The position numbers were made by a program, and so were the translations under genes. Below, one piece after another: positions 33,957 to 43,465 of a stretch of 64,000 nt of DNA. The stretch's first letter is position 1. Each line of letters starts with the position of its first letter. The notes under the pieces are model-generated. The model worked only from the letters and a program-made list of their open reading frames with translations, made no database searches and was not told the DNA's origin. Source of the stretch: Frankiales bacterium. GTDB lineage: Bacteria > Actinomycetota > Actinomycetes > S36-B12 > CAIYMF01. Where the stretch lies: contig WGLY01000039.1 in assembly GCA_016125335.1 (NCBI GenBank), positions 43,716 to 107,715 on the forward strand, in the 5' to 3' direction.

Positions 33957-35102
33957 TCAGGCGAGCGCGGCGTACCCGGGCTTGACCACCTTCTCGATCA
34001 GCTCGAGGCGCTCGTCGAAGGGCAGGAAGGCGCTCTTGAGCGCGTTCACCGTCACCCACTGCATCTGCGGAAGCCCCCAGCCGAAGGCCTCCGAGAGCAG
34101 CAGCATCTCCCGCGTCATCGACGTGCCGCTCATGAGCCGGTTGTCGGTGTTGACCGTGACCCGGAAGCGCAGCCGCGAGAGCAGCCCGATGGGGTGCTCG
34201 GCGATCGAGGGGGCCGCCCCGGTCTGCACGTTGGACGACGGGCAGAGCTCGAGCGGGATGCGCAGGTCGCGGACGTACTGCGCGAGCCGGCCCAGCCGGG
34301 CGGTGCCGTCCGGCTCGACGGTGATGTCGTCGACAATGCGGACGCCGTGCCCGAGCCGCTCGCAGCCGCAGAACGCCACGGCCTCGTGGATGCTCGGCAG
34401 GCCGAAGGCCTCGCCCGCGTGGATCGTGATGTGGCAGGACTCGCCCCGCAGGTACTCGAACGCGTCGAGGTGGCGTGAGGGCGGGAAGCCGGCCTCCGCC
34501 CCGGCGATGTCGAAGCCGACGACACCGCGGTCGCGGTACTGCACCACCAGCTCGGCGATCTCGCGCGAGCGCGCGGCCGTCCGCATCGCGGTGAGCAGCG
34601 CCCGCACGCGGATCGGGTGCCCCGCGTCCGCGGCCGCGATCTCGCCCTCACGGAACCCGCGCAGGACGGCGTCGACCACCTCGGGCAGGGACAACCCCTG
34701 GGAGACGTGCAGCTCCGGGGCGAAGCGCACCTCGGCGTAGACGCACCCGTCGGCCGCGAGGTCCTGGGCGCACTCGGACGCGACCCGCGCGAGCGCGTCG
34801 GGCGTCTGCATGACGCCGACGGTGTGCGCGAAGGTCTCCAGGTAGCGCTCGAGGGACCCGGAGTCGGCCGCCTCGACGAACCACCGGCCGAGGGCCTCGG
34901 CGTCCGTGGTGGGCAGGGCGTCGTAGCCGTCCTGCGCCGCCAGCTCGATGATCGTGGCCGGGCGCAGGCCGCCGTCGAGGTGGTCGTGCAGCAGCGCCTT
35001 GGGGGCGCGACGCACGAGCTCCTGCGGCAGGGCTGCGCCGCGTCCGGCATCCGGGTCGCGCGGGGCTGATGACGGGTGGATCGGTCCGGTCTCGACGCTC
35101 AC
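33957..35102 (-). CDS. add: Adenosine deaminase
   Basis: Deaminates adenosine and deoxyadenosine to inosine compounds that PunA can phosphorolyse. It is a 381-residue metal-dependent amidohydrolase. Zinc ligands are in [12 protein letters not shown]. The catalytic Glu is in [13 protein letters not shown], with the late His in [10 protein letters not shown] and the Asp pair region in [15 protein letters not shown] at 35102 is preceded by TACGGT at 6 nt (leaderless). It is a single gene next to the nucleoside import operon. Confidence 0.94.
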   Translation of the reverse strand: MSVETGPIHPSSAPRDPDAGRGAALPQELVRRAPKALLHDHLDGGLRPATIIELAAQDGYDALPTTDAEALGRWFVEAADSGSLERYLETFAHTVGVMQTPDALARVASECAQDLAADGCVYAEVRFAPELHVSQGLSLPEVVDAVLRGFREGEIAAADAGHPIRVRALLTAMRTAARSREIAELVVQYRDRGVVGFDIAGAEAGFPPSRHLDAFEYLRGESCHITIHAGEAFGLPSIHEAVAFCGCERLGHGVRIVDDITVEPDGTARLGRLAQYVRDLRIPLELCPSSNVQTGAAPSIAEHPIGLLSRLRFRVTVNTDNRLMSGTSMTREMLLLSEAFGWGLPQMQWVTVNALKSAFLPFDERLELIEKVVKPGYAALA

Positions 35103-35108
35103 CCGCCC

Positions 35109-35114
35109 ACCGTA
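35109..35114 (-). promoter_or_regulatory. -10 element of leaderless add
   Basis: TACGGT on the minus strand, 6 nt (GGGCGG) before the GTG at 35102. Confidence 0.55.
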
Positions 35115-35180
35115 TCCGCCTCACCGGACCGGTCGGGCGACAGGACTCAACCCGGCCACTCACGTGCCGATGACAACGAG

Positions 35181-35615
35181 GTGGACCCCCTGACCGCACC
35201 CGTGGAGACCTTCGACCGCGTCGAGGTCATCCGACCCGCCGCCGTCCTGGAGAGCCGGGTCGCGAGCCTGGTGCTGGCCGCCCTGCGCGCCGACGACGTG
35301 TCGGCCGGCGGGGTGTGGAACGCCTCGGCGTCGGTGTGGCAGCGCTACGACCGCCCCTGGAACGGCGTCGGCGGCACCCGCGGGGACGCCCGGCTCATGG
35401 GCACGGTCGCGGTCATGTACGACACGCCGGTGCGCCACGAGGTCACGATCTACCGCGTCACGATCACCCCGGCCGGAGCGTCGATGGGGTGGAGCGTCAA
35501 CGCCCTGTGCGACGACGCCCTGCACGCCGGCGGACTCACCCTGGCGACCTGCCCCCGTGCGGAGATCTCCAACGCGCCGCGGCGCGACCCCTTCAAGCCT
35601 GACCACCGCGCCTGA
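35181..35615 (+). CDS. Conserved protein of unknown function
   Basis: A 144-residue soluble protein. The central part is well ordered (VWQRYDRPWNGVGGTRGDAR, then LMGTVAVMYDTPVRHEVTIYRVT and ITPAGASMGWSVNALCDDAL), and one Cys pair lies near the end (LCDDAL, LATCPRAE). I do not recognise a family. The start GTG at 35181 is uncertain, since no good ribosome site or -10 precedes it. The longer frame to 35076 would run into the add promoter. It is divergent from add and convergent with the cupin gene. The codon bias is normal for this genome, so it is a real gene. Confidence 0.7.
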   Translation: MDPLTAPVETFDRVEVIRPAAVLESRVASLVLAALRADDVSAGGVWNASASVWQRYDRPWNGVGGTRGDARLMGTVAVMYDTPVRHEVTIYRVTITPAGASMGWSVNALCDDALHAGGLTLATCPRAEISNAPRRDPFKPDHRA

Positions 35616-35653
35616 CCGCACCGCGCCCGCCGTACCGGCCGGGCGTCGCGGGC

Positions 35654-36013
35654 TCAGTCGTCCCGGTGGGCGAGGTCCGGTGCGAAGGCGGGCAGGCACA
35701 CGGCCACGTACTCCGCCCCGTCCGCCGTCGGCGCGGAGTAGCGCACCCGCTCCCCCGCCCGCGTGATCACCGCCTGGCCGGCGGCCACGTCGAGGGTGCC
35801 GCCGTCGTGCTCGACGCGGACGACGCCGCGCAGCACCACCGTGATCTCGTCGAACTCGGGCGTCTGGGCCGGCTCGTCCCAGCCGCCCGGCGCCACCATG
35901 TGCGCCACCGAGGCCGACTCCGTGCCGGTGGTGACGCGGCCGACGTACTCGTCGATGGTCTTGCCGCCGGGGACGGGGATCCGCGTGGGGGCGGCGACCA
36001 GCTGAGGTGACAC
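35654..36013 (-). CDS. Cupin-domain protein, last gene of nucleoside operon
   Basis: A 119-residue single cupin. The beta-barrel motif is seen in EFDEITVVLRGVVRVEHDGG and VAAGQAVITRAGERVRYSA. The classic metal ligands are mostly replaced (only Glu and a possible His remain), so it may bind a ligand and not catalyse. GTG at 36013 lies 3 bp beyond the deoA stop, so it is the distal gene of the transport/cdd/deoA operon. Binding of a pyrimidine breakdown product is a guess. Confidence 0.78.
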   Translation of the reverse strand: MSPQLVAAPTRIPVPGGKTIDEYVGRVTTGTESASVAHMVAPGGWDEPAQTPEFDEITVVLRGVVRVEHDGGTLDVAAGQAVITRAGERVRYSAPTADGAEYVAVCLPAFAPDLAHRDD

Positions 36014-36015
36014 GG

Positions 36016-37300
<1,285 letters not shown>

Positions 37301-37308
<8 letters not shown>

Positions 37309-37717
37309 GCGGCTCCCCGGTGACCTTGTCGATGTCCCCCGCGCCGAACGCGAGCGGGAGGACCTGCGCCATCGTGAGCACGCCCTCGGGCGACATCACC
37401 TGGCAGTCGGGTCCGCCGTTCTCCCACAGCAGCTGGCGGCACCGGCCGCACGGCATCAGCGCGTCGCCGTCGGCGTCCACGCACGACACAGCCACGAGCC
37501 GGCCGCCGCCGCCGGCGTGCAGCGCGGACACCATGCCGCACTCCGCGCACAGGGCCACGCCGTAGGCGGCGTTCTCGACGTTGCAGCCCACCACCACGCG
37601 GCCGTCGTCGACCAGCCCCGCCACCCCCACCTTGAACCGGCTGTAGGGCGCGTAGGCGCGCTGCATGACCTCGACCGCCGCGTCGTGCAGCCGGTCCCAG
37701 TCGACCTCGACGGGCAC
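37301..37717 (-). CDS. cdd: Cytidine deaminase
   Basis: Deaminates cytidine and deoxycytidine. It is a 138-residue homotetrameric-type enzyme. Zinc ligands are the Cys of VALCAECGMVSA and the two Cys of MPCGRCRQLL, with the catalytic Glu in CAE. The N-terminal YAPYSRFKVGVAG and NVENAAYG contact the nucleoside. GTG at 37717 is 3 bp after the permease stop, so it is in the same operon as the transporter that likely brings in its substrate. Confidence 0.95.
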
Positions 37718-37720
37718 GGG

Positions 37721-38983
37721 TCAGTGCTCCTGACCCTTGATGTACGGGCGCCCGTCCGCCGCGGGCATGCGTAGTCGTTGCGAGGCGAGCGAGAGCACGA
37801 GCAGCGTGGCGACGTAAGGGGTCACGTAGGCGACCTGGTCGGGCAGCTGGTCGGTCGCGCGGTACCAGAGGAACACGACGACGGCGACGACGAGCGCACC
37901 CACCGCGGGGGTCACGGCACGCCGGTAGGCACGGAACAGGGCGAAGAGCACCAGGCCGATCACGATCACGAGCAGCAGCGCGTGCACGGCGTCGCCGCTG
38001 CGCAGCTGCATCGCCTGCGTGTAGCCGAACAGCAGCGAGCCCGAGGCGAGGCCGCCCACACGCCAGTTGCCGAAGATCATCGCGGCCAGGCCGATGAAGC
38101 CCTGGCCCTGGGTCTGCCCCTCGCGGTAGATGCCCGAGAGCACCGTCGCCAGCACCGCGCCGCCGAAGCCCGCCAGGCCGCCGGACACGACGACGGCGAC
38201 GTACTTGTGGAAGTACACGTTGACGCCGAGCGACTCCGCTGCGTACGGCGCCTCGCCGCAGGAGCGCAGCCGCAGGCCGAACGCCGTGCGCCAGAGCACG
38301 TAGAACGTGATCGGCAGCAGCGCCACGGCGATGAGCGTGGTGTAGGGGACGTCGGTGGTGACCGCGTGCACCATGCTGCCGAGGTCGGAGACGAAGAACC
38401 ACTGGTGGTCCGCGAGGCTCGCCGACCAGTCCGAGAGCCCCGGGATCGTGAACGTGCTGATCGGCGGGATCTGGTCGGACTGGGTGGGCTGGTTCGGGAA
38501 CACCAGCGTGGACAGGTACTGCGTGACGCCGAGCCCCAGCAGGTTGATCGCGACGCCGGAGACGATCTGGTCGACGGCGAAGGTCACCGTCGCGATCGCG
38601 TGCACCAGGCCGCCGATCGCCCCGAGCACGACGCCGGCCAGCAGACCCCACCACGGTCCGTAGAGCGTGCCGGCCCAGCCGGCGCCCCACGTGCCGAGGA
38701 TCATCATCCCCTCGAGGCCGATGTTGACGACGCCGGAGCGCTCGGACCACAGGCCGCCGAGACCGGCCATCCCCAGCGGGATCGCGAAACCGATCGCCGC
38801 GGCGATGGTGCCGGCGGAGTCGAGCTCCTGGGCCCCAGTGATGATGCGCACCGCCGAGATCACGGCGACCAGGCCGGCGAGCGCCACCGCGAGCCGCCAG
38901 CCGGTGAGGCGGACGGTGCGCCGCTGGAGCGCGACGGTGCCGGCGACCTCGCCGGGGGTCGGGAGACCGAGCTTGGTCGTCAT
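37721..38983 (-). CDS. Nucleoside ABC transporter permease (second)
   Basis: A 420-residue permease of the branched-chain/nucleoside (BPD_transp_2) class with about nine or ten membrane helices. Characteristic stretches are GLWSERSGVVNIGLEGMMI and CGEAPYAAESLGVN, the cytoplasmic coupling loop, and LSGIYREGQTQGQGFIGLAA. It pairs with the preceding permease, the double ATPase and the BMP lipoprotein to import purine/pyrimidine nucleosides (NupABC/YufNOPQ type). ATG at 38983 overlaps the stop of the upstream permease (ATGA). Confidence 0.9.
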   Translation of the reverse strand: MTTKLGLPTPGEVAGTVALQRRTVRLTGWRLAVALAGLVAVISAVRIITGAQELDSAGTIAAAIGFAIPLGMAGLGGLWSERSGVVNIGLEGMMILGTWGAGWAGTLYGPWWGLLAGVVLGAIGGLVHAIATVTFAVDQIVSGVAINLLGLGVTQYLSTLVFPNQPTQSDQIPPISTFTIPGLSDWSASLADHQWFFVSDLGSMVHAVTTDVPYTTLIAVALLPITFYVLWRTAFGLRLRSCGEAPYAAESLGVNVYFHKYVAVVVSGGLAGFGGAVLATVLSGIYREGQTQGQGFIGLAAMIFGNWRVGGLASGSLLFGYTQAMQLRSGDAVHALLLVIVIGLVLFALFRAYRRAVTPAVGALVVAVVVFLWYRATDQLPDQVAYVTPYVATLLVLSLASQRLRMPAADGRPYIKGQEH

Positions 38984-40077
38984 GCCGCGGCCTCCGCCAT
39001 CGGCGTCTCGGCCGCGAGCTGGCGTCCCACCTCGCGCTGCTGCGCGCGGATGCTGTAGCGCCGGACCAGCTCGTAGGCGACGACCACCGAGAGCACCGCC
39101 ACGCCCTGCATGATCGTGACGATCTCCTTGGAGACGCCGGTGAGGTCGAGGATCTGGCGCGAGGAGTCGAGGAAGGCCCACAGCAGCGCGCCGAACACGA
39201 TGCCGATCGGGCTGTTGCGGCCGAGCAGCGCGATCGCGATGCCGGTGAAGCCGAGACCCGCCGGGAAGTCGAGGTTGTAGGTCATGGAGACGCCGAGCAG
39301 CTGCGGCATACCGATGAGGCCGGCCAGCGCGCCGGAGAGCAGCATCACGAACAGCACCATGCGCTTGCCGTTGATGCCGCTGGCCGCGGCTGCCGTGGGC
39401 GAGAGCCCGGTGGCGCGCAGGTCGAAGCCGAACCTCGTGCGGTTGAGCATCCACCAGTAGCCGATGCCGACCGCGGCGGCCAGGAAGATCAGGCCGTACA
39501 CGGGGTCGAACGCGTCCGGGATCAGCGGGATCCCCGGCACGTGCCCGCTGTCGGGGATGGTCGGCGTCCCGATGTTGTTGCTGCCCTCGGCCAGGACGCC
39601 GAACCGGCCCTCCGTGAGCAGGAAGGCGATGATGCCGGTGGCGACGTAGTTGAGCATGATCGTCGAGATGACCTCGCTCACGCCCCGGCGGTTCTTGAGC
39701 ACGGCCGCCACCCCCGCCCACAGCGCGCCGACGATCATCGCCGTGGCGATGATGACGGTCACGTGCAGCACGGGGGGCAGCGAGATCTGCCCGCCGACGT
39801 AGGCGGCGAACAGCGCGGCGAGCCGGTACTGGCCGTCGACGCCGATGTTGAACAGGTTCATCTTGAACCCGATCGCGACGGCGATGGCGGCCAGGTAGTA
39901 CGTCGTCGACAGGTTGAGCGTCAGCGAGAGGCTGTCCGGCTGGATGCCGTAGTCCCACATCTGCTTGTACGTGTCGATCGGCGGGTGCCCGGACACGATC
40001 AGGATGATCGTGGTGACCAGGAAGGCGAAGGCCAGCGCCAGCAGCGGCGCGGCCAGCGCGAAGGCGAACTTCCTCAC
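38980..40077 (-). CDS. Nucleoside ABC transporter permease (first)
   Basis: A 365-residue permease of the same class, with about eight to ten helices. Landmarks are FKMNLFNIGVDGQYRLAALF, RGVSEVISTIMLNYVATGI and the coupling loop RATGLSPTAAAASGINGKR. The GTG at 40077 overlaps the ATPase stop (GTGA), and its own stop overlaps the next permease. The short cytoplasmic N-terminus VRKFAFALAAPLLALAF leads directly into the first helix, which supports this start over longer frames. Confidence 0.9.
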   Translation of the reverse strand: MRKFAFALAAPLLALAFAFLVTTIILIVSGHPPIDTYKQMWDYGIQPDSLSLTLNLSTTYYLAAIAVAIGFKMNLFNIGVDGQYRLAALFAAYVGGQISLPPVLHVTVIIATAMIVGALWAGVAAVLKNRRGVSEVISTIMLNYVATGIIAFLLTEGRFGVLAEGSNNIGTPTIPDSGHVPGIPLIPDAFDPVYGLIFLAAAVGIGYWWMLNRTRFGFDLRATGLSPTAAAASGINGKRMVLFVMLLSGALAGLIGMPQLLGVSMTYNLDFPAGLGFTGIAIALLGRNSPIGIVFGALLWAFLDSSRQILDLTGVSKEIVTIMQGVAVLSVVVAYELVRRYSIRAQQREVGRQLAAETPMAEAAA

Positions 40078-41627
40078 GACTCCCCACCTCCGGCGCCGGT
40101 CATCGCGGACCCGAGCTGCTCCGGAGTGACCGTGAGCGGATCGGCCTCCGCGACGAAGCGGCCGCGCAGCAGAACCCTGATCGTGTCCGACAGCCCGATG
40201 AGCTCGTCGAGGTCCGCGGAGATCAGCAGCACGCCGAGCCCCTCGGCGCGCGCCTTGCGGATCTCGTCCCAGATGGCCGCCTGCGCGCCGACGTCGACAC
40301 CGCGCGTGGGGTGCGCCGCCACGAGCAGGCGGGGGTCGTTGCTCATCTCCCGGCCGACGATCAGCTTCTGCTGGTTGCCGCCGGACAGGGACGAGGCCAT
40401 GACGTCGATGCCGGGGGTGCGCACGTCGTACTCGTCGATGATCCGCTGGGTGTCCGTGCGCGCGCCGCGCCGGTCGATGAGCACGCCCTTGGCGTTGGGC
40501 GCCTGGGTCTGGTGGCCGAGGACGCGGTTCTCCCACAGCGGCGCCTCGAGCAGCAGCCCGTGGCGCGTGCGGTCCTCGGGGATGTAGCCGACGCCGGCCT
40601 CGCGCCGCGCGCGGGTGCTCCAGCCGGTGATGTCCTCGCCCTCGAGCCGCACGGTGCCGCTCGCGGGCGTGTGCATCCCCATGATCGTCTCGACCAGCTC
40701 GGCCTGGCCGTTGCCCTCGACCCCGGCGATGCCCACGACCTCGCCGGCGTGGATCGTGAGCCCGATGTCCGCGAGCACCTGCCGGCCGGCGTCGTTCACC
40801 AGCGACAGGCCCTCAACCTCGAGCACCGTGCGGTCCGTGACGGTCGACTCGCGAGTGCCGGGCGAGGGCAGCTCGCTGCCCACCATCAGCTCGGCGAGCT
40901 GCCGCGCGTCGACCTCGCTGGGCAGCACCGTGGTGACCGTGGTGCCGCCGCGGATCACGGTGATCTCGTCGGCCACCGAGAGCACCTCGTCGAGCTTGTG
41001 CGAGATGAAGATGACGGTGAGCCCCTGGCTCTTCAGCTCGGCCAGGGCCCGGAACAGCTGCTCGACCTCCTGCGGCACGAGCACCGCGGTGGGCTCGTCG
41101 AGGATGAGGGTGCGGCAGCCGCGGAAGAGCACCTTGATGATCTCGACGCGCTGGCGGTCGCCGACGCCGATGTCCTCGACGAGGGCGTCCGGGTCGACGG
41201 TGAGCCGGTAGGTGCGGCCGATGTCCTCGATCCGGGCGCGGGCCGCGCCGAGGTTGAGGAAGCCCGCGGACGTCGGCTCGTCGCCGAGCACCACGTTCTC
41301 GAGGACGGTGAAGTTGTCGGCGAGCTGGAAGTGCTGGTGCACCATGCCGACGCCGCGCGCGATGGCGTCCGAGGGCGAGCGCAGGGTGACCGGGACGCCG
41401 TCGATCTCGATCGTGCCCTCGTCGGGGCGGTGCATCCCGTACAGCGTCTTCATGAGGGTCGACTTGCCCGCGCCGTTCTCACCGACGATGGCGTGCACGG
41501 TGCCGCGGCGCACCGTGATGTCGATGTCGTAGTTCGCGCGGACGCCGGGGAACGTCTTGGTGATCCCTCGGAGCGCGACGGCGATGTCGCCCGCGGGGCT
41601 GTCGGTGGCGATGACCCTCTCCTCCAT
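40074..41627 (-). CDS. Nucleoside ABC transporter ATP-binding protein (two cassettes)
   Basis: A 517-residue tandem ATPase. Cassette 1 has Walker A GENGAGKST, Q-loop VHQHFQ, a degenerate signature (IGVGDRQRVEI, no LSGGQ) and Walker B LILDEPTAVL. Cassette 2 has GVEGNGQAEL in place of a canonical Walker A, the signature LSGGNQQKL, and LLVAAHPTRGVDVG in which the catalytic Glu is absent. Thus one composite site is likely catalytic, as is usual for the nucleoside/monosaccharide group. A 16-bp hairpin separates it from the bmp gene upstream. The ATG at 41627 has a GGAGGAG-like leader. Confidence 0.92.
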   Translation of the reverse strand: MEERVIATDSPAGDIAVALRGITKTFPGVRANYDIDITVRRGTVHAIVGENGAGKSTLMKTLYGMHRPDEGTIEIDGVPVTLRSPSDAIARGVGMVHQHFQLADNFTVLENVVLGDEPTSAGFLNLGAARARIEDIGRTYRLTVDPDALVEDIGVGDRQRVEIIKVLFRGCRTLILDEPTAVLVPQEVEQLFRALAELKSQGLTVIFISHKLDEVLSVADEITVIRGGTTVTTVLPSEVDARQLAELMVGSELPSPGTRESTVTDRTVLEVEGLSLVNDAGRQVLADIGLTIHAGEVVGIAGVEGNGQAELVETIMGMHTPASGTVRLEGEDITGWSTRARREAGVGYIPEDRTRHGLLLEAPLWENRVLGHQTQAPNAKGVLIDRRGARTDTQRIIDEYDVRTPGIDVMASSLSGGNQQKLIVGREMSNDPRLLVAAHPTRGVDVGAQAAIWDEIRKARAEGLGVLLISADLDELIGLSDTIRVLLRGRFVAEADPLTVTPEQLGSAMTGAGGGES

Positions 41628-41641
41628 CCCTGCCCTGACGT

Positions 41642-41677
41642 GCTTCGGCTCGGACGCTATCGCGTCCGAGCCGAAGC
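41642..41677. terminator. Perfect 16-bp hairpin between lipoprotein and ATPase genes
   Basis: GCTTCGGCTCGGACGC (41642-41657), a four-base loop, and its exact complement (41662-41677). It lies within the operon between bmp and the ATPase gene. There is no T-tract, so it may act as a partial terminator or as a 3' stabiliser giving more binding protein than transporter. Confidence 0.65.
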
Positions 41678-41704
41678 CGTGGTCGTTCCCGAGCCGGTGT
41701 CAGG

Positions 41705-42754
41705 TCAGGAGCCGGGCACCGTGATGCTGCCCGAGATGATCGCCTGGGCAGCGGCGTCGGCCTTGGCCTCGTAGGGCTGGACGGCGGGGTTGGACTTGGA
41801 GTAGCCCACGCCGCCGTTCTTGAGGTCGTAGGTCTGCACGCCGGACAGCGGCGAGCCCTTGACCGCAGCCTGGATGACGTCGAAGACCGCGACGTTCACG
41901 TTCTTCAGCGCCGAGGTGAGGATGACGTCCTTCACCGCGGGGTCGGCCGAGAGGTACTGGTCGGAGTCGACGCCGATCGCCCAGCCCTTGGCCGCCTTGG
42001 CGGCGGTGAACACACCCGAGCCCGAGCCGCCGGCGGCGGCGTAGACGACGTCGGCACCGGCGTCGAACATGCCGGCCGCGGTGGCCTTGCCCTTGTCAGG
42101 GGCGTTGAAGCCGCTGAAGTCCGGGGGCTGGGTGAGGTACTTGTCCTGGATCTTCGCGGTCGGGTCCGTCGCCTTCACGCCGGCGTCGAAGCCCTTCTGG
42201 AAGGAGACCAGCAGCGGCACGTTCACGCCGCCGATGTAACCGACGCTGTGCGTCTTGGACGCCTGCGCCGCGATCACGCCGACCAGGTAGGACGCCTGGT
42301 TGGCCGCGAAGATGAGGTCGGCCACGTTGTTCGCCGTGATCGTCGAGTCGTCGACGATCGCGAAGTGGACGTTCGGGAACTTCGCCGCGACGGTCTTGAG
42401 CGCCGGCGCGTAGGCGAAGCCCACCGCGATGATCGGGTCGTAGCCGCCCTGCGCCAGGAGGGTGAGCCGCGCGGCCTTCTGCGCGTCGGTCTCGTTCGGG
42501 ACCGCGGACAGCTCCTTGGTCTCGACGCCGAGCTCGGTCTTGGCCTGGTCGAGGCCGGCGGCGGCGGAGTCGTTGAACGACTTGTCGCCGCGGCCGCCGA
42601 TGTCGTAGGCCATGCCGACCTTGACGGTCGTGGCAGGCGCCGACGACGACGCGGCAGGCGAGCTGCTCGTGTTGTCGGCAGTGCTGCTGCCGCAAGCGGC
42701 GAGCGCGAGCGCACCGGCTGCGAGCACGGTGGCTACTTTCAGGCCCTTCAGCAA
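41705..42754 (-). CDS. BMP-family nucleoside-binding lipoprotein
   Basis: A 349-residue lipoprotein: signal ending in the lipobox LALAAC with the lipidated Cys at about residue 21, then a Ser/Ala linker. The BMP/PnrA-like periplasmic-binding fold follows, with VKVGMAYDIGGRGDKSFND, ANQASYLVGVIAA, VGYIGGVNVPLL and DVVYAAAGGSGSGVF. The family binds purine nucleosides, matching the downstream permeases and salvage enzymes. The start is a rare TTG (42754), fixed by AGGAGA 6 nt upstream and by the signal sequence. A 9-bp hairpin sits in its leader. Confidence 0.92.
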   Translation of the reverse strand: MLKGLKVATVLAAGALALAACGSSTADNTSSSPAASSSAPATTVKVGMAYDIGGRGDKSFNDSAAAGLDQAKTELGVETKELSAVPNETDAQKAARLTLLAQGGYDPIIAVGFAYAPALKTVAAKFPNVHFAIVDDSTITANNVADLIFAANQASYLVGVIAAQASKTHSVGYIGGVNVPLLVSFQKGFDAGVKATDPTAKIQDKYLTQPPDFSGFNAPDKGKATAAGMFDAGADVVYAAAGGSGSGVFTAAKAAKGWAIGVDSDQYLSADPAVKDVILTSALKNVNVAVFDVIQAAVKGSPLSGVQTYDLKNGGVGYSKSNPAVQPYEAKADAAAQAIISGSITVPGS

Positions 42755-42771
42755 GGGGGTCTCCTTCCGAG

Positions 42772-42791
42772 GCCCGGCCGCTCGGCCGGGC
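42772..42791 (-). promoter_or_regulatory. 5' leader hairpin of the nucleoside operon
   Basis: GCCCGGCCG and CGGCCGGGC form a 9-bp stem with almost no loop, lying between the -10 (42806) and the ribosome site of the TTG-started lipoprotein gene. It could modulate translation or mRNA stability. No known riboswitch consensus is recognisable. Confidence 0.4.
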
Positions 42792-42805
42792 GCGTGAACA
42801 GACCG

Positions 42806-42811
42806 ACCCTA
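42806..42811 (-). promoter_or_regulatory. -10 element of the nucleoside import/salvage operon
   Basis: TAGGGT on the minus strand, about 52 nt before the TTG start. The sequence TCTCGA lies 18 nt further upstream as a weak -35. Leader length about 45 nt. Confidence 0.45.
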
Positions 42812-43007
42812 GTGGTCGCGGCGTGGTGGTCGAGACCCGAGCGGCGTCGCCGTCCGGCTCCGCAACCGATCCGTGACCGAGGTGAACGAACCGTGAGTTC
42901 CGAGCCCTCCCGGACCACCCCCACGTTCGGCATCCGGACCCCACCGGAGGCGGGCGCGCAGTGGGCGCGAGCCCGCGATTCGACCCTCCGGCGACCCGGC
43001 CCGGCGA

Positions 43008-43096
43008 CAGCGAGGGGCGGGTCGGGACGCCTGGCTCGCAGGGATCAAGCCTGACCGCCCGGAGAGACGGGCGGCCCGACCCGCACCGCCCGCAAC
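43008..43096. repeat. Hairpin repeat element, copy 1
   Basis: First of three 89-bp units. Arms GGGTCGGGACGCCTG (43019-43033) and CGGGCGGCCCGACCC (43068-43082) flank the invariant 36-nt core 43033-43068. This copy has one mismatch and one wobble pair in the stem. It lies downstream of the mutase gene and upstream of the nucleoside operon. Confidence 0.9.
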
Positions 43097-43177
43097 CACC
43101 ACCCGGCATAGGGCAGCACCGGGGGCGACTCGACCACCCGTAGACACGGTCCACGGCCCTGTGACACGCCCCGACGT

Positions 43178-43266
43178 CAGCGAGGGGCGGGTCGGGCCGC
43201 CTGGCTCGCAGGGATCAAGCCTGACCGCCCGGAGAGACAGGCGGCCCGACCCGCACCGCCCGCAAC
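43178..43266. repeat. Hairpin repeat element, copy 2
   Basis: Perfect 15-bp arms GGGTCGGGCCGCCTG (43189-43203) and CAGGCGGCCCGACCC (43238-43252). The core 43203-43238 is identical to the other copies. A T-A pair replaces the C-G pair of copy 3, a compensatory change that keeps the stem. Starts 170 bp after copy 1. Confidence 0.9.
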
Positions 43267-43272
43267 GGCCAC

Positions 43273-43296
43273 GGCACCGGCACCGGCACCGGCACC
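43273..43296 (+). repeat. GGCACC microsatellite, 4 copies
   Basis: Four perfect hexamers GGCACC in the linker between repeat copies 2 and 3. Non-coding. A candidate slippage site. Confidence 0.8.
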
Positions 43297-43331
43297 ACGT
43301 CCCCAGGGCTCGCATCCGACCGCACCCCTGC

Positions 43332-43415
43332 GCGAGGGGAGGGTCGGGCCGCCCGGCTCGCAGGGATCAAGCCTGACCGCCCGGAGAGACGGGCGGCCCG
43401 ACCCGCACCGCCCGA
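43332..43415. repeat. Hairpin repeat element, copy 3
   Basis: Perfect 15-bp arms GGGTCGGGCCGCCCG (43341-43355) and CGGGCGGCCCGACCC (43390-43404) around the same 36-nt core (43355-43390). It ends 50 bp from the mutase stop. In the minus direction it would be the first structure met by polymerase leaving the mutase gene. Confidence 0.9.
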
Positions 43416-43465
43416 ACACGCCTCCCCGCCCGCAACCGGCCTCCCCGCCTGGGACGGATCCGAGC

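Noticed and set aside
42755..42811. Purine or other known riboswitch in the nucleoside operon leader
   Set aside because: The leader is only about 45 nt, with one GC hairpin. It is too short and lacks any conserved aptamer sequence I know.
42809..43376. Protein-coding frames across the repeat array (both strands)
   Set aside because: Open frames exist because the DNA lacks AT-rich stops. The predicted peptides just repeat the hairpin sequence (for example SLRAVRLDPCEPGG), have no ribosome site, and carry no codon bias.
43008..43415. CRISPR array
   Set aside because: Only three repeats of 85-89 bp with long internal hairpins and linkers of about 81 and 65 bp; no cas genes nearby; linkers contain a microsatellite. 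This is a palindromic repeat, not CRISPR.
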